Shown here piece after piece: positions 11,806 to 21,249 of a stretch of DNA of 64,000 nucleotides (its first letter is position 1; every line of letters starts with the position of its first letter). Position numbers and translations under genes: made by a program. Origin of the DNA: Sphingobacteriales bacterium (GTDB lineage: Bacteria > Bacteroidota > Bacteroidia > Chitinophagales > UBA2359); the NCBI GenBank assembly GCA_016711295.1, contig JADJTE010000001.1, positions 124,001 to 188,000 on the forward strand, read 5' to 3'. Below the pieces are notes generated by a model. That model was given only the letters and a program-made list of their open reading frames with translations. It searched no databases and was not told the origin of the DNA.

Positions 11806-12402
11806 TTAGATTGGGCTGTATTGCTGCAAGAAATCGGATAGTTGTTGTAGGGCTTTGTAGCGGTGGCTGATGCTATTTTTGAGTGTGTCGGGCATTTCGG
11901 CAAAAGTTTGGCGGTAGCCTTTTGGTTCAAAAATGGGGTCGTAGCCAAAGCCACCCGCGCCGCTTGGCTCGGTTCGGATAGTCCCTTGCGCTATACCTTC
12001 GAAATAGTGGGTTTGCCCCTTGTTTTCAATCAAGGCAAGTACCGTTCGGAACTGTGCAGCACGGTTGGTACTGCTTTGTAGGTTTTGTAGTAAGAGGCGC
12101 ATATTGTCTTGGGCAAGCCCTGTACCTGCATAGCGGGCGGTCATTACGCCTGGTGCCCCATTGAGGGCTGCTACTTCCAAACCTGTATCTTCGGCGATGA
12201 CGTTGAGGTGCGGAAAAAGGCGGTGCAACACTTGTGCTTTTTCGAGGGCATTTTCGTGTAGCGTGGGGTGAGGTTCGGGTATTTCTTCATCAAAACCCAC
12301 ATCACCCAAGGTAAGCAGGCGAAATCGCGTGCCGATAATGGCACTTACCTCGCGCAGTTTATGGGTGTTGTGGGTAGCAAATAATAGTTCGATAAGTGGC
12401 AT
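11806..12402 (-). CDS. rdgB: Non-canonical purine NTP pyrophosphatase (XTP/dITP diphosphatase)
   Basis: A Ham1/RdgB-family house-cleaning enzyme that hydrolyses XTP, ITP and dITP to monophosphates and pyrophosphate. Its 198 residues carry the family motifs: N-terminal FATHNTHKLREV (substrate and phosphate binding), ENALEKA, the catalytic AEDTGLEVAALNGAPGVMTARYAG, and GFGYDPIF with FAEMPDTLKNSISHR near the C-terminus. The frame is intact. The stop codon lies inside a lone GTAACTATTTAG end (11798-11809), so the last codons are set by repeat-derived sequence or the solo end lies directly at the gene's edge. Confidence 0.95.
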   Translation of the reverse strand: MPLIELLFATHNTHKLREVSAIIGTRFRLLTLGDVGFDEEIPEPHPTLHENALEKAQVLHRLFPHLNVIAEDTGLEVAALNGAPGVMTARYAGTGLAQDNMRLLLQNLQSSTNRAAQFRTVLALIENKGQTHYFEGIAQGTIRTEPSGAGGFGYDPIFEPKGYRQTFAEMPDTLKNSISHRYKALQQLSDFLQQYSPI

Positions 12403-12549
12403 AAGTAATATCAGGGAAATAAGGCACTATTTTAGTGCTTCTTAGCACAACACGGGGCAATATATTCTGTTTGCATCGTTGGCTACAAACAACACATAGC
12501 ACCAATACCAGACAAGGCACCATGCCTACCTATTTTTAGGGAGTTTCAA

Positions 12550-13782
12550 TTAGGGTTGTACGACTAAGGTTTTGGTCACACTTCCTTTGGCATGGGTTAT
12601 CTGCAACCAATATGCACCTTGTGGCAACGATTGTTGTAGGTCGATTTGTCCGCCGTCGGGCTGTACATATTGCGCCAAGCATCTGCCCGCCGCATCAAAA
12701 AGGCGTAGGTAGTAATTGCCTTTTTCGTTGGGCAATTGTACGGTAAAGTTGCCGTTGTTGGGGTTGGGTGCTACGGATACGGCAAAGGCAAATTGTTCGG
12801 GGCTTTCGATACCGATGACTGTATTACAAACGAGTGGATAGAGGAAATCGCTTACAAATTGTTCGCTTTGGTCGATATGGCGCACCGTCGGCATGTACCA
12901 TGTGTTCGCCGCCTTCGATGGTCCAAAGAGCATTGTAAACACCCTCTGCTTCGGCGCGGGCGTGCATCACACCGCTACCGTCAAGGGTTACTAAGTCGAA
13001 TATCATACCTGCTGAGCTTTGCAATACTTCAGCGTGTCCGTAGGGGACGGTGCTGTCGATGTCGCCGTCTATGCTCACAAGGGGTAGGTCGCCTGCGTCA
13101 ATCAATTGGCACTGTTTAGCCCACCGCAGAAATTGATAAGCCCATATACTTGGCTGCTATGGTTAGGGTATCCGCTATTGCCTTCAACTCCGCCGTTATT
13201 AATGACTATATCGGCGATATAGCTGGGAATTTCGTTCAAATCGGTCAGATAAACCAAGTGAGATGCCAAGATAGCTCCTGCCGACGCGCCGCCTACGAAT
13301 ACTTTGGTCGTATCGACTCGGAAACGATTTGCAGTAGCTGCGTCTTCATGAAAATAGCGCACAGCGGCTTTCATATCATGAACGGCTTTGACTACTACCC
13401 CCATCATTTGCAAGCTATCTGCAAGTTGTAGGGCATTGCCTAATCTGTATTGGATAGAGGCTGCTACATAGCCGTGTTGGGCAAAGCGCGTACAAAATTC
13501 TTGCATATCGCCTACGTTTTCGTCGCCGCCTACAAAGCTACCGCCGTGTGCTAAGATAATGAGTGGTCGAGCGGGTGTATTGTTATCGCCTACGGGTTCG
13601 TATACGTCCATGCGCAAGCCCGTAGCACCATTCGAGTAAGAATAGAGTATGTCTTGCGTATCGGCTACGCTAGTAAACACGCGGTTCAAAAAGCGATTAC
13701 CGTCGCATTGTGCCGACAAATTTTGGGGCAATAGTGCCAATAGGCAGGCGATACCCAAAAGGAATTGTAATGATTGTTTCAT
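12550..13782 (-). CDS. Secreted alpha/beta-hydrolase (esterase) with T9SS sorting domain, broken frame
   Basis: Three frames form one protein of about 405 residues. It begins with a signal peptide (ending LSAQ), then an alpha/beta-hydrolase fold related to carboxylesterases and BD-FAE-type lipases: oxyanion HGGSF, nucleophile in GGASAGA (G-x-S-x-G), the acid region SIDGDIDSTVPYGHAE, and a His in GGEHMVH. The last ~75 residues (VAPNPNNGNFTVQLP ... GAYWLQITHAKGSVTKTLVVQP) are a type A T9SS sorting domain, so the enzyme should be exported and surface-anchored or released. The frames join at 13115-13117 (one more A gives GLKQCQLIDAGD) and near 12895. Substrate is unknown. Confidence 0.85.
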
Positions 13783-13897
13783 GATGATGAGGAATTAGGG
13801 GCGTAAAGTTAGTACTTTTTTGTTATTCCTGCTTTATTGAGCTTATTTTTGGTCAAAACAAAGGCTGCCAAAGTGCAAAGAAAGCGGGGTGCTTTTG

Positions 13898-16043
13898 CTA
13901 AGAGGGGTAATAGCGTTGGCGGTGCTGTGCTTGTCGGGCGAGCAGGTCGCAGGGGGTAAATCGTTTGCCGTATTGTTCGGCTAATTTTTCTATGCGGCTT
14001 AGGGCTTTGTCGCCCCCATAGCATCTAAGTAGCGAAAGGTCCGCCCGTAAAAGGTGGAAATCCCAATCCCAGCACCGCGCCCAAATCGCCGTCTTGTGGT
14101 GTGCTGATGATGCCTTCTTCCAAGCAGCGCACGGCTTCGTTGGTCATAATCATCATAAGGCGATGGCGTATGTCTTTAAATCTCATTTTTTCGCGCTCCA
14201 TACCGCCCAAGAAGTCGGTATATATAGCGGTATTGACCATTTTTCTGGGGTCTTTCAGTTTTTTGCCATTCTTGTCGTAGTTATAAAAGCCTTTGCCATT
14301 TTTGCGTCCTTTATAATCGGCTTGGTATAATTTGTCCACCAAACTGCTCATTTTGACGGCATCGCCGCCGCGCAGTTGGAAAAATCGCACCAAGTCGCCG
14401 CCCATTATATGCGCTCCGACATCAATGCCTACTTCGTCTATGAGCGTGATGGGTCCGACAGGAAATCCTGCTTCGCGGGCGGCTTGGTCTATATCGGCAA
14501 TGTCGCCGCCTTCTTCGAGTATCAGCAGAGCCTCGTTGAGCAAGGGGGCTAAAATGCGTGTGGTATAAAAGCCTGGTCCATCGCCGACCACGATACACGT
14601 TTTGCCCTGTTTGATGCCCAACGCTACGGCGGTTGCTACGACCCAATCGGCGGTTTGGGGCGTGCGCACAATTTCGAGCAAGGGCATTTTGGATACGGGC
14701 GAAAAGTAGTGCATACCCACCACTAATTGCGGACGTGCTGCGTGTTGGGCGATAGCAGCAATGGGCAAGGCAGATGTGTTGGTGGCAAAAATACAACGGT
14801 CGTGTGTGTGGCGTTCGCATTCGGCTAATACGCGCTGTTTCAGTGCCAAATCTTCCGATACCGCTTCGATAACCATATCCATTTTACCCCACCCCGTATA
14901 GTCTAATTGTGGGTGTAATAAGTCGAGGGTTTTTTCGGCGGCAAAGGGTGTAACTGCCTTATTTTTTACTTTGCGCTGCCACGTTTGCCATACTTCGCTT
15001 TTGGCTTTTGCCAACAATTCGGGGTTCAAGTCTTTGAGGCTTACGGCTATATTTTGGGCAATACTCACCTCTGCAATGCCTTTGCCCATGAAGCCTGCGC
15101 CTAATATGGCTATATGGTTGGTGGGCTGCACGAGGTCGGCGTAGGGGTTTTTCTTTTTGTCGGTCATGCCAAAAAACAGTTCGATGAGCCTTTTGGCAGT
15201 GGGATGAACGGTTAGTTCGTCAAATTTTTTCAATTCTATCTCATAGCCCGCTTCGCGTCCATAGCGCAAGCCCGTTTCTACGCAATCGATAATTTTGAAA
15301 GGTGCGGGATAATTGCCCATCGTTTGTTCGGTCACTTTTTTGCGCACTTGTTCCATCAAAATGCTGCGTCCGATAGGGTTGTTTTCGAGTAATCGGTCAG
15401 ACATAGAGCGTAGGTCAGGGCGCACGACGGTTTTGCCTGCCATGTCGGAGGCTTGCTGTATGGCGGCACGCAATAGGGCGTGTTCGTTCACTATGCGGTC
15501 TATCAAGCCCATTTTGAGGGCTTTGGAGGCGTATATTTTTTTGCCCGTTAGCATCATATCCAAGGCGTTTTTGGCACCTACGAGGGCGGTCAATCGCTGC
15601 GTACCACCGCCGCCTGGCAGCAGTCCTAATTGTACTTCGGGCAAAGCCATGACGGTGCTGGGGTGGTCTGATGCTATGCGATATTGGCAGGCTAAGGCGA
15701 CCTCCAAACCGCCTCCCATTGCTGCGCCGTGTAGGGCAGCTACTACGGGTTTGGGCGAGCGTTCGATGTGGTGTAGCAGGGCATGTCCGCGCCGTGCGGT
15801 AGGCATCCATTCACCTAATTGCGACACGGCATACACTGCATCTAAATCGGCACCTGCAATAAAATCTTTTTTGCGGCTGATAAGCACAATGCCGCGCACT
15901 TCGGAGTTGGCTTCGAGCTGTGCTACTAACAAAGCACACTCGTCAATCATAGAAGGGGCTATTTTATTGACGGGCGAATTTTTTTGGTCGAGCCATATTA
16001 CAGCAATGCCGTTGGGCTGATATTCAATATCGAAATAGTTCAT
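13898..16043 (-). CDS. fadJ: Bifunctional enoyl-CoA hydratase / 3-hydroxyacyl-CoA dehydrogenase (FadJ type), broken C-terminus
   Basis: A multifunctional fatty-acid beta-oxidation enzyme. Residues 1-~190 are a crotonase domain (FIAGADLDAV, AAMGGGLEVALACQYRIA, LPEVQLGLLPGGGGTQRL). From about residue 314 comes the NAD-binding fold of 3-hydroxyacyl-CoA dehydrogenase (ILGAGFMGKGIAEV, NTSALPI, GMHYFSPVSKMPLLEI, GDGPGFYTTRIL). The main frame stops at 14025 within GGPF, but one C at 14038-14039 and one G at 14013-14017 extend it to a natural end at 13898 (RYLDAMGG, then SRIEKLAEQYGKRF). The repaired length of about 714 residues matches the family. A thiolase partner is not in the window. Confidence 0.93.
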
Positions 16044-16272
16044 TTTGCGAATTTACGCCCAAAATTAGGCAATATTTCGCAATCGCAGGGCAATATTTCG
16101 CAACAATTTGGATTAGACAGCGGCGCATTGTCCGATATAGCCCTATTCATACAGCCCAAAAACCCATAACTATTTTTAGGTTTTAGGCATAATCGTTTTT
16201 TTAGCAATAATTATAAAAACAATTTATAAATTTTATGCGCAACTTTATTTCAAATAATTTCATTAGTGTCAA

Positions 16273-16305
16273 GTAACTATTCTCCCTACAAGGCTAAATA
16301 GTTAC
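16273..16305. repeat. Internally deleted MITE-like copy (33 bp)
   Basis: GTAACTATT at the left and GGCTAAATAGTTAC at the right match the ends of the dispersed element family, with CTCCCTACAA between them. No target duplication is evident. Confidence 0.5.
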
Positions 16306-16316
16306 CTCAAAACTTA

Positions 16317-16344
16317 AAAATCAGACCATTGGTGGTCTGATTTT
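16317..16344 (-). terminator. Hairpin between fadJ and the HerA-like ATPase
   Basis: A 12-bp perfect stem (AAAATCAGACCA / TGGTCTGATTTT) with a 4-nt loop. The A and T runs flank both sides, so it can work as a terminator in either direction; the minus-strand ATPase gene ends 86 bp away at 16430. Confidence 0.6.
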
Positions 16345-16429
16345 CTAATTTTATGCACTAATATCTATCTGTCGAACGCTGAGAAATAAATACGTGGCGG
16401 GTTAATAATATAGAGGGCTATAAAAATGC

Positions 16430-17981
16430 TTAGAACCACCCTTTTTTGCTGCGCGATTTGCCGCCTAATCCCAATACGCCCAGCAAGCCGCGTGTCACTT
16501 CGCGGGCTATGGACGTACCTACTTGGCGTACCATCGTGTTTTTGGACAATTTTTCGAACATGCCAGGTTCTTCTTTTTCTGTTTTTGCCTTGGTTTCGGC
16601 GGTTTTTTCGGGTATTTCCTTGGCTTGTGTGTTTAGTTTTTCGCTCAATATTTCGTAGGCACTTTCGCGGTCTATTTCGCGGCTATATTTTTGAGCCAAA
16701 GCAGATTGGGCAATAATCCGCTGCAATTCGGCATCAGTCAAAATGCCCATACGCGACTGCGGTGCGCACATCATCGTGGCTACTAAGGGCGTAGGTTTGC
16801 CTTTTTCATCTAATACCGTCACAGCGGCTTCGCCGATACCTAAGCTAGTCAGTAGTTCGTCGGTTTGGTAATATAGGTTATCGGGATAATTTTGAGCAGT
16901 TAGTTTGATGTCCTGGCGGTCTTTGGCGGTAAAGGCGCGTAGGGCGTGCTGTACTTTTAAGCCTAATTGCGCCAATACTTGTTCGGGTATGTCGGTGGGC
17001 TTTTGGGTACAGAAAAATACGCCGATACCTTTGGAGCGGATAAGGCGCACGATATTTTCTATTTGGTCTAAGAGTGCGTCTGAGGCTTCGTCAAACAGCA
17101 AGTGGGCTTCGTCGATAAAAAACACCAATTTGGGCTGCTCTAAGTCGCCTTCTTCGGGAAATGAGGCATACACTTCGGCGAGCAAGGACAGCATAAAAGT
17201 CGAAAAGAGTTTGGGTCGGTCTTGCAAGTCGGTGAGGCGCACAATAGATACGATGCCTTTGCAATTATTGTCTAAGCGGCAAAGGTCGTCGACTTCAAAA
17301 GAGGGTTCGCCAAAAAATAGCTCAAGCACCTTGTTGTTCGAGTTCGACGATTTTGCGCAATATCGTACTTGCCGTAGCCGATGCCACCTTGCCGTATAGT
17401 TCGGCAAATTCGTCGGCACCCTCGTTGGTAGCGAAATTGAGCATTTTTTTCATGTCTTTCAAATCAAGGAGGGGCAATTGCCGGTCGTCGGCATATTTGA
17501 AAATAACGGCTATCACGCCTGCTTGTGTGTCGTTTAAATCCAATATTTTGGAAAACAATACTGGTCCAAATTCCGATACCGTAGCGCGTAGCCTCAATCC
17601 TTTTTCGTTCGACAAAGAGAGCATTTCGGTGCTATATGCCGTTGGCGACCAATCGATACCGATGGTATTCATGCGTTCAGTCACTTTGGACGTTAGCTCG
17701 CCCGCGGCGGCAATGCCGCTTAGGTCGCCTTTGATGTCCATCAATACAACGGGTATGCCATTGTCCGACAGCGATTCGGTGAGGCGTTGTAGGGTTTTGG
17801 TTTTGCCCGTTCCCGTAGCACCCGCAATCAAGCCGTGACGGTTAAGCGAGCGCAGGGGCACTTTGACGAGGGTATTGGGCAATGCAACGCCGTCGAGCAT
17901 AGCCGTACCGAGTACGATATGCTTGCCCTTGAAGGTGTAGCCTTGTTCGATATATTGTTTAAAAGTCGTATTGCGTTCCAT
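16430..17981 (-). CDS. HerA-like ATPase of the DUF853/YjgR family, broken frame
   Basis: A P-loop ATPase of the HerA/FtsK superfamily. The N-terminal part has the Walker A motif GATGTGKTKT after NRHGLIAG and the Walker B-like VVLMDIKGDLSG; the C-terminal part has KLVFFIDEAHLLFDEA and the arginine-finger region FFCTQKPTDIPEQVL. These match the E. coli YjgR layout; the cellular role of this family is not established. The two frames join at 17324-17325, where removing one base gives QQGAELFFGEPSF. The open frame reaches 18032, but a TATCTTTG promoter box at 18010-18017 lies inside that extension, so the Met at 17981 (MERNTTF) is the better start. The C-terminus is a short basic, glycine-rich tail. 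Confidence 0.88.
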
Positions 17982-18009
17982 GTGATAATTAGATGATTGT
18001 TTGACCGCC

Positions 18010-18017
18010 CAAAGATA
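18010..18017 (-). promoter_or_regulatory. -7 box TATCTTTG for the HerA-like ATPase gene
   Basis: Minus-strand TATCTTTG matches the Bacteroidota TAnnTTTG box and lies 28 bp upstream of the chosen start at 17981. A well-spaced -33 box was not found, so confidence is moderate. Confidence 0.4.
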
Positions 18018-18242
18018 CTGCTTTTTGGTCAAATTTGCGTTCTACCTGCTTGGCTGCGGCGGGTAATCATAGAAATATAGGCTTCGTTCAGTTCCAAATC
18101 AGTATCAACTTGCTACTCAAACACGCTTTGCTCTAAAAACAGCCGCCGAAACATGCCCAATCATACATATAGACACCCGAAAAAGTAGCGCGAAATTCAC
18201 TTGTTTTTGATTGTATAATGGCATATTGCCGCTTTTTTGTCG

Positions 18243-18250
18243 TAGCTTTG
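18243..18250 (+). promoter_or_regulatory. -7 box TAGCTTTG for the CcmD-UPF0173-parA transcript
   Basis: TAGCTTTG fits TAnnTTTG and lies 19 bp upstream of the ATG at 18270. The following three genes overlap or abut, so this is the likely promoter of all three. Confidence 0.45.
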
Positions 18251-18269
18251 CCCCAAATATCCCTACGGT

Positions 18270-18494
18270 ATGTCTAAAATTGTATGCTTTGCAACTTGCT
18301 GTTTGTGCTTTGCCCTTGCCTTGGGCGCACAAACGCCCGAACCAACCACCACCTCTGTCGAAATGGCAGACACATTGCGCCAGTCCGGTAAAATATATGT
18401 CGTTGTTGCGTCTGTGGCTATTATTTTTATCGGCATCGTCCTATTTTTATTTCGCTTAGAACGCCGAATCCAACAATTAGAACGCCCGTCATGA
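18270..18494 (+). CDS. CcmD-like small membrane protein
   Basis: A 74-residue protein with a signal peptide or first hydrophobic segment (residues 1-20, ending LGAQ) and a second membrane segment at about 42-62 (IYVVVASVAIIFIGIVLFLF), followed by a basic LERRIQQLE tail. This matches the small CcmD-family proteins of Bacteroidota, which accompany cytochrome c maturation genes; the assignment rests on pattern only and no ccm genes are near. Its stop overlaps the next start (ATGA at 18491-18494), so the two are translationally coupled. Confidence 0.6.
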   Translation: MSKIVCFATCCLCFALALGAQTPEPTTTSVEMADTLRQSGKIYVVVASVAIIFIGIVLFLFRLERRIQQLERPS

Positions 18495-19204
18495 AACTAA
18501 CGTATTATGGTCACGCTTGTTTTGGTATCGAAATAGGCGGCAAACATCTCTTGTTCGACCCATTTATCAGTCATAACCCCTTGGCTGCCCATATCGATAT
18601 CAATACCATACCTGCCGATTATATCCTCTTGTCGCATGGGCATTTTGACCACCTCGCCGATGCCCTAAGCATTGCGCAGCGCACCCAAGCCAAATTGATA
18701 GCTAACTACGAAATTATTACTTGGTATGCCGATAAGCACAGCTATACCAAAGGACATTCGATGAATCACGGCGGCGCGTGGCAGTTCAGTTTTGGCAAGG
18801 TCAAAATGGTCAATGCCGTCCATTCGAGCTGCCTGCCCGACGGTGCTTATGGCGGCAACCCAAATGGTTTTGTGGTCGAAACCCCCAATTTCAATTTTTA
18901 CTACGCAGGCGATACCGCCTTGACGATGGACATGAAACTAATACCGCGCTTTACCAAACTCGACGCGGCAATATTGCCCATCGGCGATAATTATACCATG
19001 GGACCCGACGAAGCCTTAGTAGCCTGCGAACTGATACAATGCACGCGCGTTGTAGGCGTACACTACGATACGTTTGGCTATATCAAAATAGACCAAGCAG
19101 CCGCCCAACAAAAATTTGCCCAATCAAAATGCGAATTGCTGCTGCCCGCTATCGGTGAGACCATCGAGCTAAGGCGCCAAGAAAAATACAAACTCGGATT
19201 TTAA
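18491..19204 (+). CDS. UPF0173-family metal-dependent hydrolase (beta-lactamase fold)
   Basis: A 237-residue metallo-beta-lactamase-fold protein. The metal-binding motif HGHFDH lies at about residues 48-53, a further His in VNAVHSS, an Asp in YYAGDTAL and a His in VGVHYDTF complete the site. It begins MKLTYYGHACF, typical of UPF0173 (YtkL). Biochemical substrate is unknown for most members. It sits in a tight run: ATGA overlap with the CcmD-like gene and no gap before parA (TAA 19202-19204, then ATG 19205). Confidence 0.9.
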   Translation: MKLTYYGHACFGIEIGGKHLLFDPFISHNPLAAHIDINTIPADYILLSHGHFDHLADALSIAQRTQAKLIANYEIITWYADKHSYTKGHSMNHGGAWQFSFGKVKMVNAVHSSCLPDGAYGGNPNGFVVETPNFNFYYAGDTALTMDMKLIPRFTKLDAAILPIGDNYTMGPDEALVACELIQCTRVVGVHYDTFGYIKIDQAAAQQKFAQSKCELLLPAIGETIELRRQEKYKLGF

Positions 19205-20002
19205 ATGTCCAAAACCATTGCTATAGCCAACCAAAAAGGCGGAGTGGGCAAAACCACCACAGCTATCAACCTGTCGGCAGCCTTAGCCATACTCGATTAT
19301 AAAGTATTGGTCATTGATGCCGATGCACAAGCCAACGCCACGTCTGGTTTGGGTATAGACCCACGAAAAGTAGAAAACAGTATATACGAAGTATTGATAG
19401 AAAAAGCCAGCATTACCGCCTCTATCCAAAAGGTAGATTGCCCCAACTTATACCTGCTGCCTTCGCACCAAAATCTGATAGGAGTAGAAATAGAAATGAT
19501 AGACCACCCCGAACGCGAACGACTAATGCAGAAAGCCATTGCGCCCCTGCACGATATTTTCGACTTTATACTTATCGACTGCGCCCCATCGCTTGGGCTT
19601 ACTACCGTCAACGCCCTAACCGCCGCCCATTCTATCATCATACCTATACAATGCGAATATTTTGCACTCGAAGGCTTGGGTAAATTGCTCAATACCGTCA
19701 AAATTGTGCAAAATAAACTCAATGCCACCCTTACTATCGAAGGCGTGCTGCTGACTATGTACGACTCGCGCCTGCGGTTGCCAAAAGAAGTCATCGCCGA
19801 AGTGCGCCGACATTTTCAAAGTATGGTATTCGATACTATCATACACCGCAATGCCCGCATAGGTGAAGCACCGAGCTTCGGGCAATCGGTTATTATGTAC
19901 GATATTCAATCAGTAGGAGCTAATAATTATATCCAATTAGCCAGAGAACTGCTGACGCGCAATAAAATGTCACTACAAAAAACCCCCTCTGGCGATACTT
20001 AA
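19205..20002 (+). CDS. parA: ParA/Soj-family chromosome partitioning ATPase
   Basis: A 265-residue deviant Walker ATPase. Residues 11-18 are KGGVGKTT (signature Lys K11 and P-loop K16), followed by VLVIDADAQANATSGLG (Walker A') and FDFILIDCAPSLG (Walker B). Length and sequence match chromosomal Soj/ParA rather than plasmid Type Ib ParA. A ParB gene normally follows; here the next gene is endonuclease III, so ParB must be elsewhere if present. Translation is probably coupled to the preceding hydrolase gene since the stop and start touch. Confidence 0.92.
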   Translation: MSKTIAIANQKGGVGKTTTAINLSAALAILDYKVLVIDADAQANATSGLGIDPRKVENSIYEVLIEKASITASIQKVDCPNLYLLPSHQNLIGVEIEMIDHPERERLMQKAIAPLHDIFDFILIDCAPSLGLTTVNALTAAHSIIIPIQCEYFALEGLGKLLNTVKIVQNKLNATLTIEGVLLTMYDSRLRLPKEVIAEVRRHFQSMVFDTIIHRNARIGEAPSFGQSVIMYDIQSVGANNYIQLARELLTRNKMSLQKTPSGDT

Positions 20003-20047
20003 ATATACCTACTCTTTTATCCTTCAAAAATAAACCATCTGCCCGAT

Positions 20048-20683
20048 TTGTCGCCCCAACAACGCGCCGATTTTGTAGCCCAAACCTTAGAACGGCTATA
20101 CCCCGAAACGCCCATACCGCTACAACATCACAGCCCTTATACGCTGTTGGTAGCAGTGGTACTGTCGGCGCAATGCACCGACGCACGAGTCAATACCGTT
20201 ACGCCCCAATTGTTTGCCTTGGCAGACACACCCGAAAAAATGGGTCAATTGAGTGTCGAGCAAATCCGCCAAATCATTTATCCCTGCGGGTTGTCGCCCC
20301 GCAAATCGCAAGCTATCGCCCAATTGTCCGATATCTTGAGCAAGCAATACGGCGGACAAGTTCCCCAAAATTTTGAAGATTTGGAAGCCCTGCCCGGCGT
20401 AGGGCACAAAACCGCATCGGTAGTTATGAGCCAAGCCTTCGGGGTGCCCGCTTTTCCCGTTGATACGCACATACATCGCTTGGCACAACGCTGGCAACTG
20501 AGTAACGGAAAAAATGTAGTGCAGACCGAGCGCGACCTCAAAGCCTTATTCCCCGAACCAATATGGAATAAACTACACCTGCAAATGATATTTTTTGGGC
20601 GCGAATACTGCCCCGCACGCGGACATTATCCCGAAAAATGCCCAATTTGTAGCGTAGTCGGCATTAATGGCATGCCCCATTAA
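20048..20683 (+). CDS. nth: Endonuclease III
   Basis: A base-excision repair glycosylase/AP lyase for oxidised pyrimidines. The helix-hairpin-helix LEALPGVGHKTASVV lies at about residues 113-127 with the catalytic Lys in GHKT, and the catalytic Asp is in FPVDTHIHR (~139). The C-terminal iron-sulfur region reads CPARGHYPEKCPICS, giving three cysteines where the E. coli enzyme has four with C-x6-C-x2-C-x5-C spacing; the cluster may be absent or altered. The start used is TTG at 20048, 45 bp after parA; no nearer in-frame ATG precedes the conserved core, so the start is approximate. Confidence 0.92.
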   Translation: MSPQQRADFVAQTLERLYPETPIPLQHHSPYTLLVAVVLSAQCTDARVNTVTPQLFALADTPEKMGQLSVEQIRQIIYPCGLSPRKSQAIAQLSDILSKQYGGQVPQNFEDLEALPGVGHKTASVVMSQAFGVPAFPVDTHIHRLAQRWQLSNGKNVVQTERDLKALFPEPIWNKLHLQMIFFGREYCPARGHYPEKCPICSVVGINGMPH

Positions 20684-20734
20684 GCCGTCCAATAGCCCGA
20701 CATCTCTAAACCAATTTAACCATTTTTTACCACC

Positions 20735-21165
20735 ATGAAACAAGTTATTTGTTTATTTGCCCTGCTGTTCGCCTTATTAGGTGCCAACCTAAGCGCATCA
20801 GCACAATCGACCGCCGACACCGAAAAAGGCAAGGCAAAAGCCAAAATAAAGGGCGAGGCTGCCAAAGAAAAGAAAGCAGATGCTGCCGAGAAAAAAGCAG
20901 AGGTAGCCGAGAAGCCCGCGAAAAAGCTGCCTCAACCCGAAAAATGACCGCCAAAGAGCGCGAAAAAGCAGCAAAGGAGAAAGAAAAAGCCCGTAAAAAA
21001 GCGGCAAAAGAAAAAGAAAAAGCTCGAAAAGAGGCAGCAAAAGAAAAGGAGAAAGCCCGCAAAGAGAAAGAAAAAGCTCGAAAAGAAAAAGCCCAAAATA
21101 AGGATAAAGACAAAGACGAGGATAGCGACAACGAAAAGGTAAAAGGCAAAGTAAAAGAAAAATAA
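20735..21165 (+). CDS. Secreted Lys/Glu/Ala-rich repeat protein, broken frame
   Basis: The first 24 residues are a signal peptide (ending ASAQ). The rest is almost entirely Lys, Glu and Ala with imperfect repeats of the type KEKEKARKxAA, ending in a DKDKDEDSDNEK acidic stretch. This is expected to form a long charged helix (single alpha-helix type) rather than a folded domain. The first frame stops at 20947; one more A in the run at 20940-20944 joins it to the frame ending at 21165. No family is recognised. A strong terminator follows at 21184. Confidence 0.65.
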
Positions 21166-21183
21166 TTACCATCACCATTTATC

Positions 21184-21224
21184 AAGTCCATAGCCAAACC
21201 TCGCTTTTGGCTATGGACTTTTTA
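21184..21224 (+). terminator. Rho-independent terminator
   Basis: A perfect 15-bp stem, AAGTCCATAGCCAAA (21184-21198) with TTTGGCTATGGACTT (21206-21220), then a T run. It ends the Lys-rich protein transcript and separates it from the PHP phosphatase. Confidence 0.85.
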
Positions 21225-21249
21225 TCTCCAACACCACTATACAATAAAT

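Larger units (their letters stand above)
16044..16429. other. Intergenic region with short inverted-repeat derivative and hairpin
   Basis: About 385 bp without a gene. It holds a 33-bp remnant of the GTAACTATTTAG family (16273-16305) with both ends but nearly no interior, and a hairpin AAAATCAGACCA / TGGTCTGATTTT at 16317-16344 that could end transcription of the minus-strand ATPase gene. Nothing else was recognised. Confidence 0.6.

Noticed and set aside
18117..18332. 71-residue minus-strand frame over the CcmD-like gene
   Set aside because: It overlaps the plus-strand promoter and gene and its sequence is low in structure; the plus-strand gene has overlap with its downstream partner.
19205..20002. 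Plasmid or integrative element origin indicated by parA
   Set aside because: The ATPase is Soj-like and lies in a run of housekeeping genes; there is no ParB, rep gene, integrase or attachment site near it.
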